Shown one piece after another: positions 52,718-55,110 of a DNA stretch of 55,110 nucleotides; the stretch's first letter is position 1; every line of letters begins with the position of its first letter. Source of the stretch: Actinomycetes bacterium. GTDB lineage: Bacteria > Actinomycetota > Actinomycetes > Actinomycetales > Cellulomonadaceae. Location: NCBI GenBank assembly GCA_021778635.1, contig JAJYCD010000012.1, forward strand, positions 1 to 55,110, written 5' to 3'. The notes beneath the pieces were generated by a model, which ran no database searches, was not told where the DNA came from, and worked only from the letters and a program-made list of their open reading frames with translations. The translations under genes and the position numbers were made by a program.

Positions 52718-53935
52718 TCAGGCAGGGCGCGGGTGGACGAGCGACGCCGCGAGCGCGGCCTGCGCGCGGGCGGTCGCGACGTCGGGGTCGCGCACCAGGG
52801 CCACGCCCATCCGTCGGGAGACGTGGCTCTCGCTCTTCCCGAAGAGCCGGATGTCGCTGTGCGGGACGCGGAGTGCCGCGTCGACGCCGTCGTACACGAC
52901 GCCGGTCGACTCCACGCCGCCGTAGATCACCGCGCTCGCACCGGGGCTGGCGAGCGTGGTGTCGACCGGCAGACCGAGGATCGCGCGCGCGTGCAGGTCG
53001 AACTCGTTCTGCCACTGGCTGATCATGGTGACCATCCCCGTGTCGTGCGGGCGGGGGCTGACCTCGCTGAACCACACGTGCTCGCCCGCGACGAACAGCT
53101 CGACGCCGAACACCCCGAGCCCGTCGAGGTTCGCCGTGACGATCCCGGCGATCTCCTGCGCCCGGCGACGCGCGACGGGGTGCATCGGGTGCGGCTGCCA
53201 GCTCTCGACGTAGTCGCCGCCGACCTGGCGGTGCCCGATCGGCTCGCAGAAGTGGGTGATCGTCTCGCCGTCGGCATCCTTCGCCCGGACCGTGAGCTGC
53301 GTGATCTCGTACTCGAAGTCGATGAACGCCTCGACGATCACCCGGCCGCCGTGGACGCGACCCGCGGCCAGCGCGTGCTCCCAGGCGGAAGCGACGTCGT
53401 CGGGGCGGTCGACGCGGCTCTGCCCCTTCCCCGAGCTGCTCATCACCGGCTTCACGACGCACGGGTAGCCGATGCCGTCGGAGCCGGGCGTGCCGTCGAT
53501 CGCGGCGCGCAGCTCGTCGACGGAGTCGCAGAACTGGTACGGGCTCGTCGGGAGCCCGAGCGTCTCGGCGGCGAGCCGCCGGATCCCCTCACGGTCCATC
53601 GTCAGCCGGGTCGCGCGCGCGGTCGGCACGACCGTCACGACGCCGGCGGTCTCGAGCTCCTCGAGCATCGCCGTCGCGATGGCCTCGATCTCGGGGACCA
53701 CCAGGTCGGGCCGCTCCGCGAGGACCAGGTCGCGCAGCGCCGCCGGGTCGGTCATGTCGATCGTGCGGGCGTGGTGCGCCACCTGGTGCCCGGGGGCGTG
53801 GTCGTAGCGGTCGACCGCGATCGTCTCGACGCCGAGCCGCTGGAGCGCGATCACGACCTCCTTGCCGAGCTCACCGGCCCCGAGGAGCATGACGCGCGTC
53901 GCGGACGGGGAACCGGGGGTGCCCAGGGGCTTCAT
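52718..53935 (-). CDS. purT: Formate-dependent phosphoribosylglycinamide formyltransferase
   Basis: This 405-aa ATP-grasp enzyme makes formyl-GAR from GAR, formate and ATP in purine synthesis, an alternative to PurN. Family sequence: [43 protein letters not shown] at the N-terminus, PEIEAIAT, the central [15 protein letters not shown] glycine-rich ATP loop, and [34 protein letters not shown]. Length is usual. It is alone on the minus strand, with no purine genes nearby. Confidence 0.95.
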   Translation of the reverse strand: MKPLGTPGSPSATRVMLLGAGELGKEVVIALQRLGVETIAVDRYDHAPGHQVAHHARTIDMTDPAALRDLVLAERPDLVVPEIEAIATAMLEELETAGVVTVVPTARATRLTMDREGIRRLAAETLGLPTSPYQFCDSVDELRAAIDGTPGSDGIGYPCVVKPVMSSSGKGQSRVDRPDDVASAWEHALAAGRVHGGRVIVEAFIDFEYEITQLTVRAKDADGETITHFCEPIGHRQVGGDYVESWQPHPMHPVARRRAQEIAGIVTANLDGLGVFGVELFVAGEHVWFSEVSPRPHDTGMVTMISQWQNEFDLHARAILGLPVDTTLASPGASAVIYGGVESTGVVYDGVDAALRVPHSDIRLFGKSESHVSRRMGVALVRDPDVATARAQAALAASLVHPRPA

Positions 53936-54010
53936 GGTGGTGCTCGCCTCGTGTCGGTGCGGGTGCGACGCCTGATCGGTGTCAGGACCGCATTATCCCG
54001 CCGTCGCGCG

Positions 54011-54152
54011 GCCACCATCCGCCCGCTCTTGCCGGATGGCTCGCCCCCGGCACGGCTACGGGATCGTGCACGAGGTCCTGGTGCTCTCGGCGGGCAGCAT
54101 GCGGCTCGGTGCGGGCACGCTGTACGGCCTGCTGGAGAAGGCGCAGCTGTGG
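54011..54152 (+). pseudogene. PadR-family regulator remnant, frameshifted and truncated
   Basis: One frame reads TIRPLLPDGS, then a run of five C (54044-54048) breaks the frame. The next frame reads PRHGYGIVHEVLVLSAGSMRLGAGTLYGLLEK. Removing one C joins these into the conserved start of a PadR winged helix. The remaining PadR C-terminus is missing: the sequence jumps after GLLEKAQLW to the start of the downstream gene. No start codon was found upstream either. It is therefore a decayed gene unless the C-run is a sequencing error. Confidence 0.7.
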
Positions 54153-55012
54153 ATGCGTGCGTACCCGCGCCGGTGGCGTGCGGCGCGCGGTGCTGAGCTG
54201 CTCGGCGTGGTGGTCGACCTCGCCGGCCCCGGGGCTCGGCAGCTGCGTGTTGGCACGGTGGTCGACCTCGTGCGCGGCGGCTGGGCGACCCGCTGGCGTG
54301 AGCGCCCGCCGCTGCACGTCTGGCTGGGATATCGGTTCCTTGGTCTCCGGATCCCGTCGGCCTACCGAGCGTGGGCGCTCGACGACATCGACGGCCGCGG
54401 GTATCTGCTCCGTGACCAGCCCGTCACCCTGGCGATTCTTGCCTCTGGTTGGGTGACCGCGCCCGCTCGGTGGTGGTGGGGTCTTCTCGCGGCGGCGTTC
54501 GTGCCGATTCTCTTGTCGGGACCGCGTCGTGACCGGGCGCGCATCAGGCATCTCGCGCCGGATCCCGGCGAGGTCCTGCGCGAGGGTGGGCTCGTCGCCT
54601 ACCCCCGACCCGTCAGACGTGTGACGGCGCACGCGGCCCTGCGCGCGATGGAGCAGTTCCTCGCGCTCATGCTCGGGCGCGGGGCGCGCCGGCGTCTGGA
54701 CCGGCTGGAACCGCGGCTGCCCCCCAACCGAGCCGGCTCGTGTGCTCCTTGTCGCTGTTCGCCCGCGCCGAGCTCGCCGTCTGGGGAGCCGGCGTCGTGG
54801 AGCTCGGGTCGCTCGAGGTGAGCGGTCGGCACATCCTGTTCCTCAGTGTCGCCGTGGGGGTCGTCGCGTTCGCACTCCCCCCGATCGACGCCCCGGGACG
54901 CGTCGTACGGCCGCTGACTGGACCGGTCGCCGAGAGGAGCGTCGTCGTTCCGCACGACCCCGGCGCGCTGCCGTGCCTCGCCCGGCCCCGACCGCGGTCG
55001 TGTGCAAGTTGA
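54153..55012 (+). pseudogene. Partner membrane protein of PadR, probably frameshifted
   Basis: ATG 54153 opens MRAYPRRWRAARGAELLGVVVDLAGPG, typical of proteins encoded next to actinobacterial PadR genes. The middle contains one or two hydrophobic segments (TLAILASGWVTAPARWWWGLLAAAFVPILL). That frame ends at 54821 in a Ser/Pro/Arg-rich stretch. Meanwhile the frame ending at 55012 carries a membrane-like stretch (FARAELAVWGAGVVELGSLEVSGRHILFLSVAVGVVAFALPP). The two join at a run of six C (54720-54725), so a homopolymer indel is likely. Function unknown. Confidence 0.55.
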
Positions 55013-55022
55013 GGCAACTGAA

Positions 55023-55044
55023 CATATGATACTTTTGTCATATG
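55023..55044. promoter_or_regulatory. AT-rich promoter with inverted repeat at the last gene
   Basis: CATATGA (55023-55029) and TCATATG (55038-55044) form a perfect inverted repeat with an 8-base spacer. TATGAT at 55025-55030 is a good -10, and the right arm includes the ATG start, so a regulator bound here would block initiation. A leader of only a few bases is implied. Confidence 0.65.
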
Positions 55045-55110
55045 GCAGCCAGCGAGGATCCTGAACCGCGCCGTCGTGCTGCGCCGGAGCCGATCAACAA
55101 GCTGAAGGCC
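55042..55110 (+). CDS. Unknown protein, first 23 codons
   Basis: ATG 55042 opens MAASEDPEPRRRAAPEPINKL and continues past the window edge. Too little is visible to recognise a family. The self-overlapping palindrome at its start suggests autoregulation and hence perhaps a DNA-binding protein, possibly the working counterpart of the decayed PadR gene; that is inference. Confidence 0.5.
   Translation, partial: MAASEDPEPRRRAAPEPINKLKA

Noticed and set aside
53982..54632. 216-codon minus-strand frame opposite the PadR remnant
   Set aside because: Sequence is unlike any family, while the plus strand shows clear PadR and partner-protein motifs despite frame breaks.

Overview
The window looks like a chromosomal segment of a very GC-rich actinobacterium. 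The evidence is strong G/C third-position bias, many GTG starts, leaderless-looking promoters (TAnnnT followed 6 bases later by the start codon), LacI-controlled sugar loci, a zinc anti-sigma/ECF pair with a mycobacterial SigL-like promoter, and a MshB-like deacetylase. The density of plant-polysaccharide genes (uronate catabolism, galactosidases, GH51 arabinofuranosidase, GH15) fits a Cellulomonas-type member of the Micrococcales. That placement is inference; no rRNA or other marker gene is present.

Layout. 1-7555: the start of a divergent LacI regulator (cut by the window edge) and a hexuronate operon: short leader peptide, manD, uxaA, uxaC, uxuB, a 15-bp tandem repeat, uxuA. 7536-9510: a Fic protein and a dienelactone hydrolase-family protein. 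9575-11918: a membrane protein, ECF sigma factor and anti-sigma factor facing a lipoprotein gene, with two matching TGAACC-N16-CGTG promoters between them. 11912-20506: two MFS exporters, an F420/DDN-type protein, a CorA-like transporter, a GH15 enzyme, an SDR, an aquaporin and TatA. 20563-30403: a galactoside locus (GH2, GH36, two ABC permeases, binding protein) with a divergent LacI regulator. 30390-35988: GNAT, ilvD, an MFS exporter, lgt and a MarR regulator. 36116-39350: a secreted phosphoesterase and an enolase. 39513-45782: a LacI regulator, ABC importer and GH51 locus for arabino-oligosaccharides with well-formed promoters and operator-like repeats. 45839-53935: a VOC protein, two GGDEF-EAL proteins, a PIG-L deacetylase, a NifX-like protein and PurT. 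53936-55110: a decaying PadR/partner locus, then an AT-rich promoter and the first 23 codons of another gene.

How it fits together. Three LacI-gated modules feed plant-derived sugars (uronates, alpha/beta-galactosides, arabinosides) into central metabolism. Both ABC importers lack an ATPase gene here, so they probably share one encoded elsewhere. ManD and UxuA are unrelated proteins that can both dehydrate mannonate, and they sit in one operon.

I did not find a clear, wholly new multi-gene system. The best leads are the paired mannonate dehydratases with a coupled leader ORF, the Fic protein whose inhibitory glutamate is replaced, the matched SigL-like divergent promoters, a possible motility-sigma promoter with an 18-bp palindrome before a PAS-GGDEF-EAL gene, and recurring 15-bp tandem repeats. 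No tRNA, rRNA, CRISPR array, insertion sequence or phage gene was seen.
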